Both the position numbers and the translations under genes were made by a program. Positions 37,050-49,141 of a stretch of 64,000 bases of DNA are shown one piece after another (the stretch's first letter is position 1; the number at the start of each line of letters is the position of its first letter). The notes under the pieces were generated by a model that saw only the letters and a list, made by a program, of their open reading frames with translations, ran no database searches and was not told the origin of the DNA. Source of the stretch: Cyanophora paradoxa (Eukaryota; Glaucocystophyceae; Cyanophorales; Cyanophoraceae); NCBI GenBank assembly GCA_004431415.1, contig QPMI01000061.1, positions 1-64,000 on the forward strand, in the 5' to 3' direction.

Positions 37050-40000
37050 TCAGGATGGCCGCCCGGCGAGGGCGGCCTGCGCCTGCATCGAGTGCGCGAT
37101 CTTCTCGTCCAGCTGCCGGCGGGTGAGCTCGGGTTGGGGACCGGGATGAGGGCTGGGGCCGCGGGGCACCGCGGCGATCTGGGCGAGGAGGGAGGCCGCC
37201 TCGAGGCGCGCGTCCTCCTCCGCCCCCGCCGCCGCCTGCCGCGCCGCCTCCGCCTCCTCCGCCCGCTCCGCACGCTGCCCGCCGCCAGCCCGGTCAGGCC
37301 GGGCGGGCGGGGCGTTGCAGCTGGGAGGCGGCGATAGCGCACTGCGCGGAGGAGGGCGGCAAGGGCGGCGAGGCGGTCGCGGCCGGCGAAGGCGCGGACG
37401 CAGAGGGGGTCGAGGCGCGCCGGGATCTCCCGAAGCGGGCGGCGCTGCCCGGGGGCCCGAGCGCGGGCCCTCCCACGCGTCCGTCGCCCCGTGCGCGTCG
37501 ACCAGGCGGCGCTCGCGGAGGGCGAGGGCCGGGGGCACGGCGCGGCCCTGGCGGGCGCGGGCGGCGCGGCAGGCGAGGGCCTGCTCGAGGGTGTCGAAGA
37601 GGAGGGCGCCCTGCGTGAGGGGGAAGAAGAGGCTCGCCCGCAGGCCCTCCTCCACCGGCACGATCCGGTTCGCCGCCAGGCTGCCCGCCCCGCCCGTCAG
37701 GCCTTTGCGGCGGGAAGCTCAGGCGCGGCGCAGGGGCGCGGGGCGGACTCGATGAAGCCCGGGAAGGCGTCGTAGCTGGCGGTGGAGAGGCGGCCGTCGG
37801 GCCCCAGGGCGCCCCGCGGGAGCCCCTCGAGCACCACGAAGCGGGCCGGCGGGGCGGCCGGGCCGGCGGCGGCGGCGGCGGCGGCGGACCAGAGGGCGAG
37901 GGCGGGGCGTCGCGGACGACGGCGGCCTCGAGGCGGGCCCCGAGGAGCCGCTGGAGCCCCGCCGCGAGCTCCCCGTCCCGCACGTACCCCAGCGCCGCCA
38001 CCACCCCCAGCAGGCCCCGCCCCGCCCCGTCGCGCGCGGCCGCGGCCTCGTGGAGGGCGCGGGCGGCCGGGGAGCGCCCGACGGAGGTCTCGCGGCGGCG
38101 CGCCCGCCGGGTCGCCTCGAGCAGCTGCTCGGCCTCCCGCGCGAGGGCCTCCACGTCGGCGCCGGGCTCGTCGACCTCGCCGTAGCCGGCCGCCCGCGCC
38201 GCCGCCCGCGCCTGCTCCACCGCCGACTCCGTCTCCCGCAGCAGCTCCGCCCCGCCCGCGCCCGCCCCGCCAGCTCCCCCGCCGCCCCGCGCCGCTCCGC
38301 CACCCGCGCCGCCAGCGCCGCCCGCTCCTTCAGCAGCGCCGCCATGTGGCCCCGCATCACCGACTGCGGCCGCGGCGCGCGGCGCGAGTGAGGCGCCCGG
38401 GGCCCGGAGGGCGGGGGCAGGAGGAGACCTTGCTGAGGACGCGCAGCGGGAGGAGCGCCGGCTGCAGGCCGTCGCTCTGCGCCCCGCACCCCGTGACGCG
38501 CGCGCGAGGCCCCGGGCCGGGCCGGCGCACCCAGACGATGAGGCGGTAGGCGCCGGGGGCGCCCCGGGGCCGACGGAGACGGCCCCGAAGCGCGCCACGC
38601 CGCCCTCCAGGCGCGCCTCGCGCGGCCCGGCGAGGGGCGGCGCGCCCGGGTGCTCGGGGGTGGGGCGGGGCCGGCGAGGGCGGCGGCGGCGGCTTCTGAG
38701 TCGGGCCCGGGGCCGAGAAGGAGGAGGCGGACGGGGCCGGGGCGGAGGGGGCGGCGGGTTCCCGTGGAGGTCGACGGCGCGGGCCTCGAGCCCCTCGAAG
38801 AGGCGGCGCGCCGCTGGCTCGCCGTCCAGGCTCACGGGCGGGAGCTCGAGGCCCGGCGGCAGGGCGAGGCGGGCGGCGGGGCCCGGGGCGAGGCGGAGGG
38901 GGATCTCGAGGCGGGCGCGGCGCTCGGGCGGTCGAGGGGCCCCTCGGCGTCGGAGCCGAGGCAGGCGGCGGAGCGGGCGAAGGCCGCGGTGAGGCGGAGG
39001 GTGTACTCGCCGGCCGCCGGGGGGAGCTCGAGCGGGGCGAGCCGCGCCTCGCGGCCGGCGCCGTCCCACTCGAAGGCGAGGCGAAGGGCGGCGGGGGCGG
39101 GGGCCGGCCCGGGGCCGAGGAGGGCGAGCTCGAGGGTCTCGGGCTCGAGGGCCGACCCGTCCTCCGCCTCGAAGGCGGCCCGCAGGCAGGAGAGCGTGGA
39201 GGCGGCGGGGAGCTCGGCGGGGCGCCCCTCGAGCGGCGGCTCGCTGCGCAGGCGCGCCTCCCGCGGGTGGTCCGAGGGGAGCACCGCCAGCGACACCTCC
39301 CCGCCCTGCGCGCGCGCCCCCGCCTCGAGGCGCTCCCCGCGCACGCACAGGCGCGCGAGCGGCGGCGGCGGGCGAACCTCGAGGGCCCCGGCGGGGTCGC
39401 GCGCCCGGAGGAGGTAGGCCCCGGGGGGCCGCCACGCGGGCCCTTCGAAGGTGACCGACCCGCGGGCCGCCGGCCGGCGCGTCGTCGCAGGGGCGGCGGC
39501 GAGCTGGTCCCCCTGGGAGGCCCCGCCTGCCGCCTCCGGCCAGGCCGCCGCGGCGCGCAACTTGCGCGGCCGGCGCGGCGCGGAGGCGGCGGAGTGGAGG
39601 GCGAACCCAGGGGGCAGCTCGAGGCCGATCTCGCCGGCGTACGCCTCGCAGCGATGCCCGAAGGCTGCGGGCGGTGAGGTCGAGAGGCGGGACGCCGGCG
39701 GGGGACGGGAGGCGGGCCGCGGGCACCGTCTTCGACGGCGAAGCGGAGCGGGGGCAGGATGCTGCGGTTGACGACGGTCACCATCGCCGGCACCAGCTCG
39801 AGCTCGGCCCCCGCGGGGGCCTCGCCGGGGGCCGGCGGGCGCTCGGGCCGGGGAGGAAGCGGAGGCGGGCGGGGGGCCGGGCCGTAGCTCGCACGCGGCC
39901 TCGGCGGGGGCCACGACGGCCCCGGGGTCGCTCACGCGCACCCGGAAGGGCCCCAGGCCCCCGCCGCCGCCGCCCCCGAGATGCGGAAGCGGCCCGTCGC

Positions 40001-43000
40001 CGAGTCGAACCAGTGGCGGAGCTCGCAGCCGGGAGGAGGTCGGCGGGGGCGCGGGGGCGCGGGGTCCGGGGGCGCGGGGCCGGGAGGAGGGAGAGGAGCG
40101 GGGTGGGGCGCTCGGAGTCCCCGAGGAGCTCGACGCCGTGGGCGTTGCCGTGCGCGTCGAGCACGCGGAACTCCACCTCGAAGGCCGCCCGCACGCCACC
40201 GCCCCGCCCCCCGCCCCGCACACCACCCGCACCTCCGCGAACCGCCGCGCCTCCCCGGGGCGCACGCGGAGGAGCAGCCGCGCCGCGAGCGCCCCGCCCC
40301 GCCGGCGCCGGGCGCCCGGAGGGCGGCGACGGTGAGGGCGTAGAGGCCGGCGCGGGGCTCGAGGGGCACGTCGAAGAGGCCCTCGCCGGCGAGGACGCCG
40401 ACGTCGCGGCGCCAGACCTCGCGCCCGGCGGGGAGGGCGGCGCAGGAGGCGGTGAGGAGCGCCTCGTAGCCGGCGTGGAGGCGCCCGGCGGCGTCCAGCA
40501 CCTCCACCGCGCACTCGCGCAGCACCGCCCCGGCCTCGCACGCCACGCACGGCCCGCCCTCGACCTCCCCCCGCACTCCACCGCCCCGCCCCCGCCCGCA
40601 GCCGCAGGCTCGCCGCCCGCTGCGGCAGCTCGACGAGCAGCCGGAGCTCCGCCCGCGCCGGCGCCTCCGCCTCACCCCCGCCCCGCCCTCCGCCTCGCCC
40701 TCCTCGACGGCGCTGAAGAGGACGGTGGCGCCGTGCAGGGCGGCGGCCCCCTCCGGCGCAACGACCTGGCCCGCCGCCTCGGCGCAGGCGAGAGGCGGGG
40801 GCGAGGGGGCGGGCGAGGCGCGCACGCGGATGGCGGTGGGCCCGTCGAAGCGGGCGTCCCCCTCGGAGTCCACGGGGGCCTCCACGGGCGCCCCAACGCA
40901 CTCCCCCGCCGCCCGCACCCGCACCAGCGCCCCCTCGGGGCCCGCCACCGCGTTGCCCCACTGCCCGGCGTCGGCAGCAGGCGGGGGGGCGGGGGGCCGA
41001 GGCTCGCACGAGGTCGAGGGCGCGGACGAAGACGGGGGGCAGGGGAAGGTCCGCCTTGGCGCGCAGCGGCTCCTCCGCCACGTTGCGCAGCGCGAGGGTG
41101 CGCACGCGGCCTGCCGCCCCCCGCCCTCAGCGCCGGCGGGCCGGGGTGGCACGAGGTCGCGGGGCCGCACCGGGGAGGACGGCGATGGGCACGCGGGCGG
41201 TGTAGGTCCCGAGGGAGACGGCGAGGGTGCAGACCTGACGGGGCTCTTCGCCCTCGCCCAGGCGGCGCCCGGCGGCCTGCAGGCCCCGCAGGCGGGCGGC
41301 GGCGCGCCGGCGGCCGCCCTCCCCGGCGAGCTCCTCGAACTCGACGGCGCCGAGGCGGAGGAGGGGCGCCGCGGGCTCGCCGAGGGCCTCCCCGCCGGGC
41401 CCAGGACCTCGGCGCGCCAGCGCGCCTCCCGCAGCGCCGGCGGCACCTCCGCCACCTCGTTCCCGTGCTCTGCCCCGCCCCTCGGCCCCCGCCGACTGCG
41501 CGCGCGCGGAGGCGCCGCGCACCGTCCTCGCAGACGACCAGGAGCGGGGGCAGGGGGCAGCCCATGCGCGCGGGGCGCGGCGGCGGGCGGCACGCGAGGC
41601 GCGCCATCGCCCTCGGCCGCAGCGTCATCCGCAAGACCTGCTCCGGCGTGCCCTCCTCAAACGCCTCCGACTGCGCGCCCCGGCCCCCCGCCGTCAACAG
41701 GAGACGCGCGCGGGGCCGGGGGCCGGGGGCCGGGGCCGGCTGGGGCCGCACGGTGAATGCGAACGTGTAGGGGCCGGCGCGTGTGAGGAGCGCGGTCCCG
41801 AGCAGGCGCTCCAGCTGGAACTCGTAGCGGCCGTGGCGCCCCGGGCGCTCGCACACCGCCGTCGCCTCCTTGCGGCCGCCCTCGCCCTCGGCCGACGGGA
41901 AGCGGAGGCGCATGGTGACGGCCTTGCCCCTGATCAGCGGCCCGCTCTGGTAGTCTTTGCCGTTCTTCTGGTGGACGACGGCGATGCTGGCGAGGCGCAC
42001 GGGGACGGTCTCCCCCTGCAGCTCGCTCGCGTTCGTGCCGGCGCTGTTCTGCACGGCCTTCAGCGAGAGCGCGCCCGCCCTCGCGAGCTGCCGGTCGACG
42101 TCAGCTCCGCGGCGCCTGCGGGTGCCGGAGGAGGAGGGCGGGGGCGGGGCGCGCGCCTCCTTCTCCGCCTCCGCCTCCGTGAGGGCGCCGGTGACGCGGC
42201 TCGCCGGGGCCGCCTCCGCCTCCGCCTCTCGCGCAGCCAGCTCCGCGGGGGTCTTCGGCCGCCGCAGCTTCGTTTTGCTCTCCACCACGTACAGCCGCAC
42301 GAAGGCCTGCGGAGGGCCCCGGCGCCGCGTCAGGGGCGGCAGCGGTCTGCAGGGGCGGTGCGGGGCGGCTGCGGCGCGCCTTGGCGTCCTTCTTTCTCTG
42401 GTAGATCGCCTCCACGGTGCAGACCGCGTTTCTCTTGTGCTGCCCGCTCCGTGAGCAGCGCCCCGACGGAGCCGGCGGATGCGGCCGGCGGCGCACGGTC
42501 CCGAGGGTGGCGCGGACGCAGGCGTGCAGCGCGATCTCGACGCGCCCGCGGGGCCCCGCGATGCGCACGGAGCGGAAGCAGGTGCCCTCGCCGCCCTTGT
42601 ACTCCCCCAGCGCCTCCCCGAAGGTCGTCTCCTCGTCGAGCTTCCCGTGCGCTGCGCGCTCGCCGTCTCAGCTGCGCGGGGCGGGGCGGCGCGGGGGCTG
42701 GGGCGGCGCTGAGGGCGCGCGCACATCGTTGGGCAAATTCGGCGATGGCGCGGGCGTTGTCGCGGAGGCCGAGGATCTTGCGCAGCTGCTCGGCGGCGGC
42801 GCTCGTGAGCTGCCGCTTCGCGTCGTCCACGCCGACCTGGCGGCCCTCGCCGCCCGCCCCGAAGGCCTTCCCCAGGAACACCGCCTGCCGCCGGCCCCGG
42901 CCCCTCCCGATCAGCCGCCCGCTCTCCCGGCCCCTCGAGCTCGAGGAACGGGGCCGGCGCACCCCCTTGATGCGGTCCAGGAACTGCCGGCCGGGCGGCG

Positions 43001-45139
43001 TCGGGCGGTCAGGCGGGCGGGGCGGGGCGGGGCGGGGCGGGGCGGGCGGGGCGGGGCGGGCGGGCGGGGCGGGGCTGACGGGGCGGGTCTCCGCGGGGAC
43101 GCCCTTGAGGAGCTCGGACAGGCGCCAGACGTCCTTCCCCGCGTCGCTCAGCAGGCGCCCCATCCAGAACACCTGCCCCGCCCTCAGCGACCCGCGCGAG
43201 CGAGGTAGGGAGGGCGCCCTGCCCCGCCCGCGCGCCTGCAGCCCGGGGTAGCGCGAGCGAAGGTCCCCGTCGGGGGGCGCCTCGAAGGTCCCGTAGGGCC
43301 GCGGCGCCGGCATCGTCTCGCCGCCCTCCGTGTGGGGGTAGTACCGCAGCACGATCTGCCCGCCCCGCCCCAGTCAGCCCGCCCGACGAGCGCCGCGCGC
43401 GCGCGGGCGGGCGGGCGGGCGGGCGGGCGGGCGGACGCGGCAGTGGGGCTGGGAGGGCCCCTCCGCGAGGGTCTTGAGTTCCCGCCCGTCACGCAGCAGG
43501 CGCGCCTCGTCGTCGTCCGCGTAGGCCCGCACCGACTTTCCCGCCACCACCAGCTCCGCCCGCCTGCCACGTGCACCGCGATCAGCCGGCGCGGGGCGCG
43601 AGGCGGGCCGGCGCGCACGAGCGGGGATGAGGGCGTCGCGCCCCGCTGCGACCGCCTCGGGGCCGACGGGGCCCGGCGGGGCGGGAGAAGCGTCGGTCGC
43701 GCGCATCGAGAGCCGCTCGGAGCGGCGGCGCTTGGCGAGGGGCGAGGCAGAGTGCGCCCGCCCGCGCTTCAGGGACGCCGGGGCAGCGTTCTCCTTCCCC
43801 GGCGCCGGGAGGGAGGCGGGGGCGGCGGGGGGCGGGGCGGGGGCGGCGAGGGGGCCGGCGGGGGCCTCCACGGGGGCAAGCGCGGGGTGCGCGGGGCCCG
43901 GGGAGCCGTCCCCCTGGAGCTCGTTGAGCTCGAGGTCGACGTCGACGGCGGGGGCCGGCGCGGGGCGCCCCTCGGGCCCGTGGAGCACGTAGTGGTACTT
44001 GCGGCTCAGCGCCGGCACCATCGCCCGCAGGTCCACCCCCCGGTACGCCTCCCGCAGCCCGTACACGCTGCGCCGCGTCAGCGTCGCGGCAGCCCCCGGG
44101 GCGGGGCGGGGCGGGGCACTAGATTTCGGTGAAGTGCGGAGGGTCGTCGGGGCGGGCCTTCTGGGCGCCGCGGGGGAAGAGCCAGGAGCAGGCGCCGGTG
44201 CGGGCGCGCTCCTTCTCGAGGGCCGGCCGCGAGACCTTCCCCGTGTACACGTCCCCGCCGCCCGCCCGCGTGCGCACGAAGACGGCCTCCCCGAGGTGGA
44301 ACGCCGCCTTCTTGGCGCCCACGCCGAACTGCCCGAAGCCGCAGTGGCGCTCCCCGGGGCGGTGGCTCGCGAGCTTGAGGAACCCGTTGAGGCCGGCGTC
44401 GTCCATGCCCGGGCCGTCGTCCCGCACCACGAGCACGCGCTCCAGCTGCCGCGCAGCGTCGGGCGCCGGCTTGCAGTCCAGTTGCGCCACGTCCATCTCC
44501 ACCAGGTCGATCCAGACCGTCCCATCCCCCGCCCCGATCGCCTGCGCGCGGTTCAATACGCGTCAGGCGGCGCCCGGCTGCGCAAGCGCGCGGAAGAAGC
44601 GGGGGCGATTCGCGCGCAGCCCGCACCTCAAAACTGTTGTCCACGAGCTCGGACACAGCGCTGAGGAAGTCGTGACAGCTCCCGCCCGATAGGATGGCGT
44701 CGTAGTCGGGCACGCACGCCGCCACGAAGGCCGTAGGCCCAGCGGCCGTTGCATCTGCGGCGCGGACGCGGACGCGGAGGCCCAGGTCAAGATCAATTTG
44801 CTTTGCTAGCGCTTTGCTTTCCAGAACCGAGACAGCGCACCGAGGTCGACTAAGTAGAGATGCTTGATGTTCGAGAGCGTGAAGGCGCCGGCATCGTTGT
44901 CCGCAAGCTGCAGCCCGCGAGGATCGTGCGCGAGCCGCAGGCGCTCGGCCTGGGTCTGCAAGACTTGAGATGCGAGAAAGTTTTGATCAAGAGCCTTGTG
45001 CACGCACGTTATCGAATTCGAAGTTGATGGCGAGGAGTTCCAGAAGCTCGCTTAAGGTCGTCCGCTGGGGAACTTGGAGCTCTCTCTGCTGTTCACCAAA
45101 CGTGAATCCGACGCTGAACAGTGCATCGGCCTCCATCAT
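37050..45139 (-). CDS. SMCHD1: SMCHD1/GMI1-like protein (UBL, GHKL ATPase, SMC hinge)
   Basis: Non-canonical SMC protein. The first exons were fixed by frame: 45139-45008, 44955-44841, 44754-44627, 44541-44120, then from 44067. Exons 1-2 form a ubiquitin-like unit (MMEADALFSVGFTFGEQQRE to FTLSNIKHLYLVDL). The GHKL ATPase follows: SAVSELVDNSFE (Mg-binding Asn), VVRDDGPGMDD and GFGQFGVGAKKAAFHLGEA, then VYGLREAYRGVDLRAM and SRKYHYVLHGPEG as in SMCHD1. A Lys/Arg-rich linker (KRGRAHSASPLAKRRRSE) looks nuclear. A very long, repetitive beta-rich middle (43.3-38.6 kb) follows. The C-terminus is a hinge: GLLGVVAALGYVRDGELAAG, FVVLEGLPRGALGPDGRLST, YDAFPGFIES, RIVPVEEGLRASLFFPLTQG. Animal SMCHD1 acts in X-inactivation and plant GMI1 in DNA repair; the role here is open. 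Confidence 0.86.
43390..43436 (+). repeat. (GGGC)n low-complexity tract in SMCHD1-like gene
   Basis: Tandem GGGC/GCGGGC units on the plus strand at about 43400-43434. It is probably intronic in the minus-strand gene. A longer GGGGC tract lies at about 43017-43078. Confidence 0.6.
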
Positions 45140-45479
45140 CGTGCGCCGTGGTCCGCGTGGGATTTCCGCATTCGAAAACCCGAAACCCGCGGAGGCGAGG
45201 GTGGTGCGACCGCGACCTCCGCTCTCCCAGGGCGTGAGGGCTTCGCGAATTGCAAGTTGGAAAGGAACCGTTCGCCGAAGAGGGGTATGTTGCCGTGTTT
45301 TCGCGGGGTACGTGGCTCACCCTGGGTACAGCGCAATCGAGCACAGAGGAGCGAGTGACGTAGCGACGACAGCTCGTAGCGATGAAAGGGAGCCTTCGCA
45401 GACGTCATAGAATCCGCTGAGCCGGTCGTAGTCATCATTGCCAGGGCGCCGGCGTCCCGGGCCGCTTCCGGAGCGGGCC

Positions 45480-46575
45480 GCGGCGCCGGCGGCGAGCTGG
45501 CAGCCAGTCGACCCTCCGCGGCACGGCTACGCGTGACTACGCGGGGGCGAGGAGGAGGAGGAGCGGCTGCGCGCGCGCGGCCTGCACGAGCTGGGTCTGG
45601 GCCTGGGCGCCTTCCTCCGCGGGGCGGCGTCGGCGAGCGGGCGACCGCCAGCGTCAAAGCGACTGCCCGCGCGCGGGTCGAGGACCTGGGCCGTACGAGC
45701 ACCTTCAACGGGGCCGGCCTGCGCGCGCTCACCCGCATGGCCTGCCTCGAAATCCTCGCTGGCATCAGGTTGCGCGTCACCGGCACCCGGGGCCGCGGCC
45801 GTGCTTCCGATGGGCCTCGTGGCAGGTGGGGCCCGTGTGCGGGGAGGATGGCCTGGCGCGCGGCGCTGGGCTCGCTGTCGCGCCTGCTGGCTCGAGTTCT
45901 CGCGGATCAACAGCCGGTGCACTGGCGGCGCCCAGCAGCTGCCCGTCGCGCAGAGGCTCGCGCCGCCCCTGGCCCCCGCCTCCTCCCGCCGCCCTCGCGG
46001 CTCTACATCGCTCGTCCACCTCGCTCGTCCCATCTCGAGCCCGGTGCCGCCGGCCCTCCTCATGCTCCCCGCGCGCAGAAGCTGCGCAGCCGGTGACCGT
46101 CGCGGCCGCCGTGAGCGCACACGACACCACACACGACCTGCGGGCAAGTGCCGAGGAGCGTCGCCGTGCCGTCGGCGAGGAGCTAAGCAGCGTCGTTGAC
46201 GGCACGGTCACCTCCGTCTGCGACCGCGGCCGCCCGCTCTCGGCAGAGGAGGCGGCGGCGCCGGCGCTCGCCGCGTGCGGTCGCAGCTACGGCGCGTCAC
46301 GCGTCGGCTCGGGCGGCGTGGCCGGGCGCGGGGCGTACCGCAAGGTCGCCTTGAGCGCCTCGGCCTGCGGAGCCGGCAGCTGCAGGCCGAGTGCGGCGAG
46401 AGCGAGCGCGAGGAGCTCGAGGAGCGGGCGGCTGCTGCTGCTGCAGAGAAGCACGCCGCGCACCGCTTCCTCCACGACCTCTTCCCCGCCGCGGCCGCCC
46501 GCGTCTGCTTCGTTGGCCAGCTTATAAATATTCGGGGCCGCCGGCGCGTGCACGTGAGAAGCTGCCAGGCCTAGG
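45480..46575 (+). other. Possible gene, structure unresolved
   Basis: GC-rich, gene-like composition, open frames on both strands, and no recognised domain. On the plus strand, candidate exons contain EEERLRARGLHELGLGLGAF (about 45550), AEERRRAVGEELSSVVDGTV (about 46150) and a helical stretch RQLQAECGESEREELEERAA (about 46380), which could form a coiled coil. On the minus strand, LPAPQAEALKATLRYAP with EEVVEEAVRGVLLC is equally plausible. No intron with the clear CTGAC-type signature orients the region. Confidence 0.3.
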
Positions 46576-47930
46576 GCTGCAGGCCCTGAGGCTGCAGCCT
46601 GCCAGGCTGGCGGTGGCAGCTGCTGCCTCCGCGGTGGCATTTATTGAAACCAACATGAAAATAAAAATCTTGAATCGATCGCGATGTCCTAAGCCGCTGA
46701 TCATGAGCGGCCCTTTTAATTTGAAGCGCTAGCGGTGCTGGCAGACCCTAGGCCTGCAACTGGCAACTTGTTGGCAAGCCGCCTGGCCCAGTCACTGATC
46801 ATGATCATGAGTGGCCCGACTCATTGAATCCGCCTGGCCCGGCCCAGTGGCCCATCATGGCATGCCAGTGGGCAGTAACTTAGTAACTTAAGTAACTGAT
46901 CCGATGCATATGATCATGACCATGAGCGGCCCGTGGCCACCGGTACCGTACCGTGGTACCTTGAGCTCGAGACTACTGTCCGACCGTCGGACGTCGAAGT
47001 CATCAGTGCTACCGAGTATGTGACGGTGACTTTAAATTTCGAATCATGATCAGTTAAGAGTGTTATGAGATCTCTCAGTTAAGAGATGATCCGATGATAT
47101 AGAGTCTCGGAGCTCGAATCGGCGAGACTATATCTAGATGCCCGCTGCCCGCTCGAGACTTACTAGTTACTAAGTTAAAGATCATATGCATCAGATCAGA
47201 TCGGGGCCCGAGTCATCCGACTCATCATGGCATGATCAGCGATTTCACGATTCAAGCTAAAAGGCGTACGCGTATGACCACTCAGCAGTGACTGGGCCAT
47301 GCTCGCATCAGCTTAGCAAGCCGTTCTAAATTCATGTTTTGTTGCAGTTTCAAGTTTAGTGTGCCAATCCGATGATCTGCCAGGCTGGCGAACTACCTCG
47401 AGGCCTGTGGTTGCCGGGTTGTCTAGATCTACCAGCTATAGGCTAAATAGCCTATGATCGGAATGAATCGCAGCTGCTAGGCTAAAAATCATGGAATGCG
47501 TCTCAGATTCGATGCCACGATGTACGAATCTAGATCTGTCTAATTTTATTCTCCGTGAAAACTCATGATCACTGCAAAGCACTGAGCAGTGTCCACGGCG
47601 ACAATAAAGTACACTGTGACACGACAGGAGGCGGCTTGCATGTCGCTTTCGCTAGCAACATATGAATTGCCAAGAGCAGTACAAAATTCCGGCTGCCTAC
47701 AAGCAGGCCAAGAGCTCGAGAAACGAACAGAAAACATTATGCGAGTTACGGGAAACGAAAACCAACTAGAGGCTATGTTTAGTACGTACGCTTAGCTATA
47801 CCAGGTGGTTGAAAGGGAAAGTAATTTCAGAGTCCAGCTGTACAAACTTTGGTAGAAAATGTATCCAGTAATTGAAATTTGAGAGATGCGACAGGAGGCC
47901 ACTGGGTCACTCGGAATCGAGAGACTCAGC
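46576..47930. other. AT-balanced intergenic region with palindromes
   Basis: About 1.35 kb and the least GC-rich part of the window. It is dense in TGATCATGATCA, CATCATGGCATG and AGTAACTTAGTAACTTAAGT-like short palindromes and repeats (46795-47290). Only short chance ORFs are seen; 47589-47795 has no homology I recognise. Confidence 0.6.
46795..46925 (+). repeat. Cluster of TGATCATGATCA / CATCATGGCATG palindromes
   Basis: CTGATCATGATCATGAGTGG at about 46795-46814, CCCATCATGGCATGCCAG at about 46852-46869, and CATATGATCATGACCATGAG at about 46906-46925. The same cores occur at 12458-12490, 17407-17430, 47224-47240 and 49434-49448. Confidence 0.75.
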
Positions 47931-47936
47931 GGCGTG

Positions 47937-49141
47937 TCAAGGGCCGAGGTGCATGGGAGCGGGGGCCTCCAAGGCGCAGCATGGCGCGGCCGAGGGTTCG
48001 GCGGGGGCGGGGCGTGGCCACGCACATGGGAGGGGGGCGGAGGGGACGGTGGCTTCGAGGGTGGGGCCGGGAGGGGGCGCGGCTGCAGGGGACGTGGGCG
48101 TCGCCGGAGGAGGGCCCCGCCCAGGCGGGGGCGCCGCGGGAGCGCGGCCGCGGGGTGGGCGGCGTGCGCGTGGACGAGCGCGGGCGCTTGGCTGCGGGGG
48201 ACTCGCCTCCCGCCGACGGCTGCTGGCCGCCGTGGGGCCCGAGGCGCGGGTGGCGAGCGCGGAGGAGCTCGTCGGGGTCTGGCCACGGGCGCGGGGTGCG
48301 CACGCGCTGCGAGGGGCTCGGCACGTGCACCCCCTCCTCGAGCAGCGCCGCCGACTCCCGCAGCTCGCCCGAGGTCGGCGGCAGGGTGATGTACCCCCTG
48401 CTGATCGACACCGAGAGGCGCTCGCGCATCGCCATCGCCCGCGCCGGTGTGGAAAGGTACCGTCGCTCTGCGCAAGCCGCCCAGCCCCGGCCCGCGTCGG
48501 CCGCCGCGTTCTTCGGCCGCAGATAGTCGGGGTCCCACGGACCCCGCAGCGGTGGCGCACCGTTCAAAGGGACGCGCCGCGTCTTGCTGCGCGGGACGTA
48601 TTGCTCTCTGCGAGAGGGGTGAGCCGGTGCAGACCCTGAAAAATGGCCCGGCTCGAGGGGGGGGCGGCACCCGAGGAGGAGGCGGTGGAGGCCCTCCAAC
48701 GAGTTGAAGTCGGACGCTAGGATCTCCCCGAAAGAAATCCCCAGCTGCGGACGCAGTTGGAATACACGTCAGCGGCCCCGCGGCAGGACGGGCGCCGGCG
48801 GGCGGCTGGAAAATAAAGGCGGCGCACGTCCCGGGCGATGACCTCCAGGCACTGAGGGCAGAGCGGCGCGGCGCCGGGCGTGTCAGGTCTAGATGTGATT
48901 GAGATTCGAGAGCGCGGCGCACGCTGAGGAACGCGTCGCTTTCCACAGAGATGGCCCCGCTCGCGCGGATGTTGACGTGCAGGGCGCGCTCCCGTCCCGA
49001 AACCTCCCGGAAAGCGAGCGCGAGGCGCTGGCCCCTGCCCACCGTCTTCGCGGGGTCAACGAATTCGCCGGCGCTCGACTCGCCCGGCCGCGCGGCGGCG
49101 ACGACCGCGGCGGCCTGCTGGAAATGCGGCCCACGGCACAT
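47937..49141 (-). CDS. Hypothetical protein
   Basis: Not recognised. From MCRGPHFQQAAAV (49141) the first exon reads RGQRLALAFREVSGRERALH and ASGAISVESDAFLS. It is spliced (intron with GTGCG donor and CTGAC-type branch site) to CLEVIARDVRRLYFP, then LGISFGEILASDFNSLEGLH, then a longer exon with RREQYVPRSKTRRVPLNG and RERLSVSISRGYITLPPTSG. The tail is Arg/Pro rich. Joining the exons across canonical C-rich introns in one frame favours a real gene. The intron between exons 2 and 3 is about 45 bp. The start could be one of two Mets (49210 or 49141). Confidence 0.5.

Noticed and set aside
44806-45003. Separate small gene ending FWKAKR on the minus strand
   Set aside because: Splicing it between exon 1 (45139-45008) and the GHKL exon gives an in-frame UBL-like N-terminus, so it is part of the SMCHD1-like gene.
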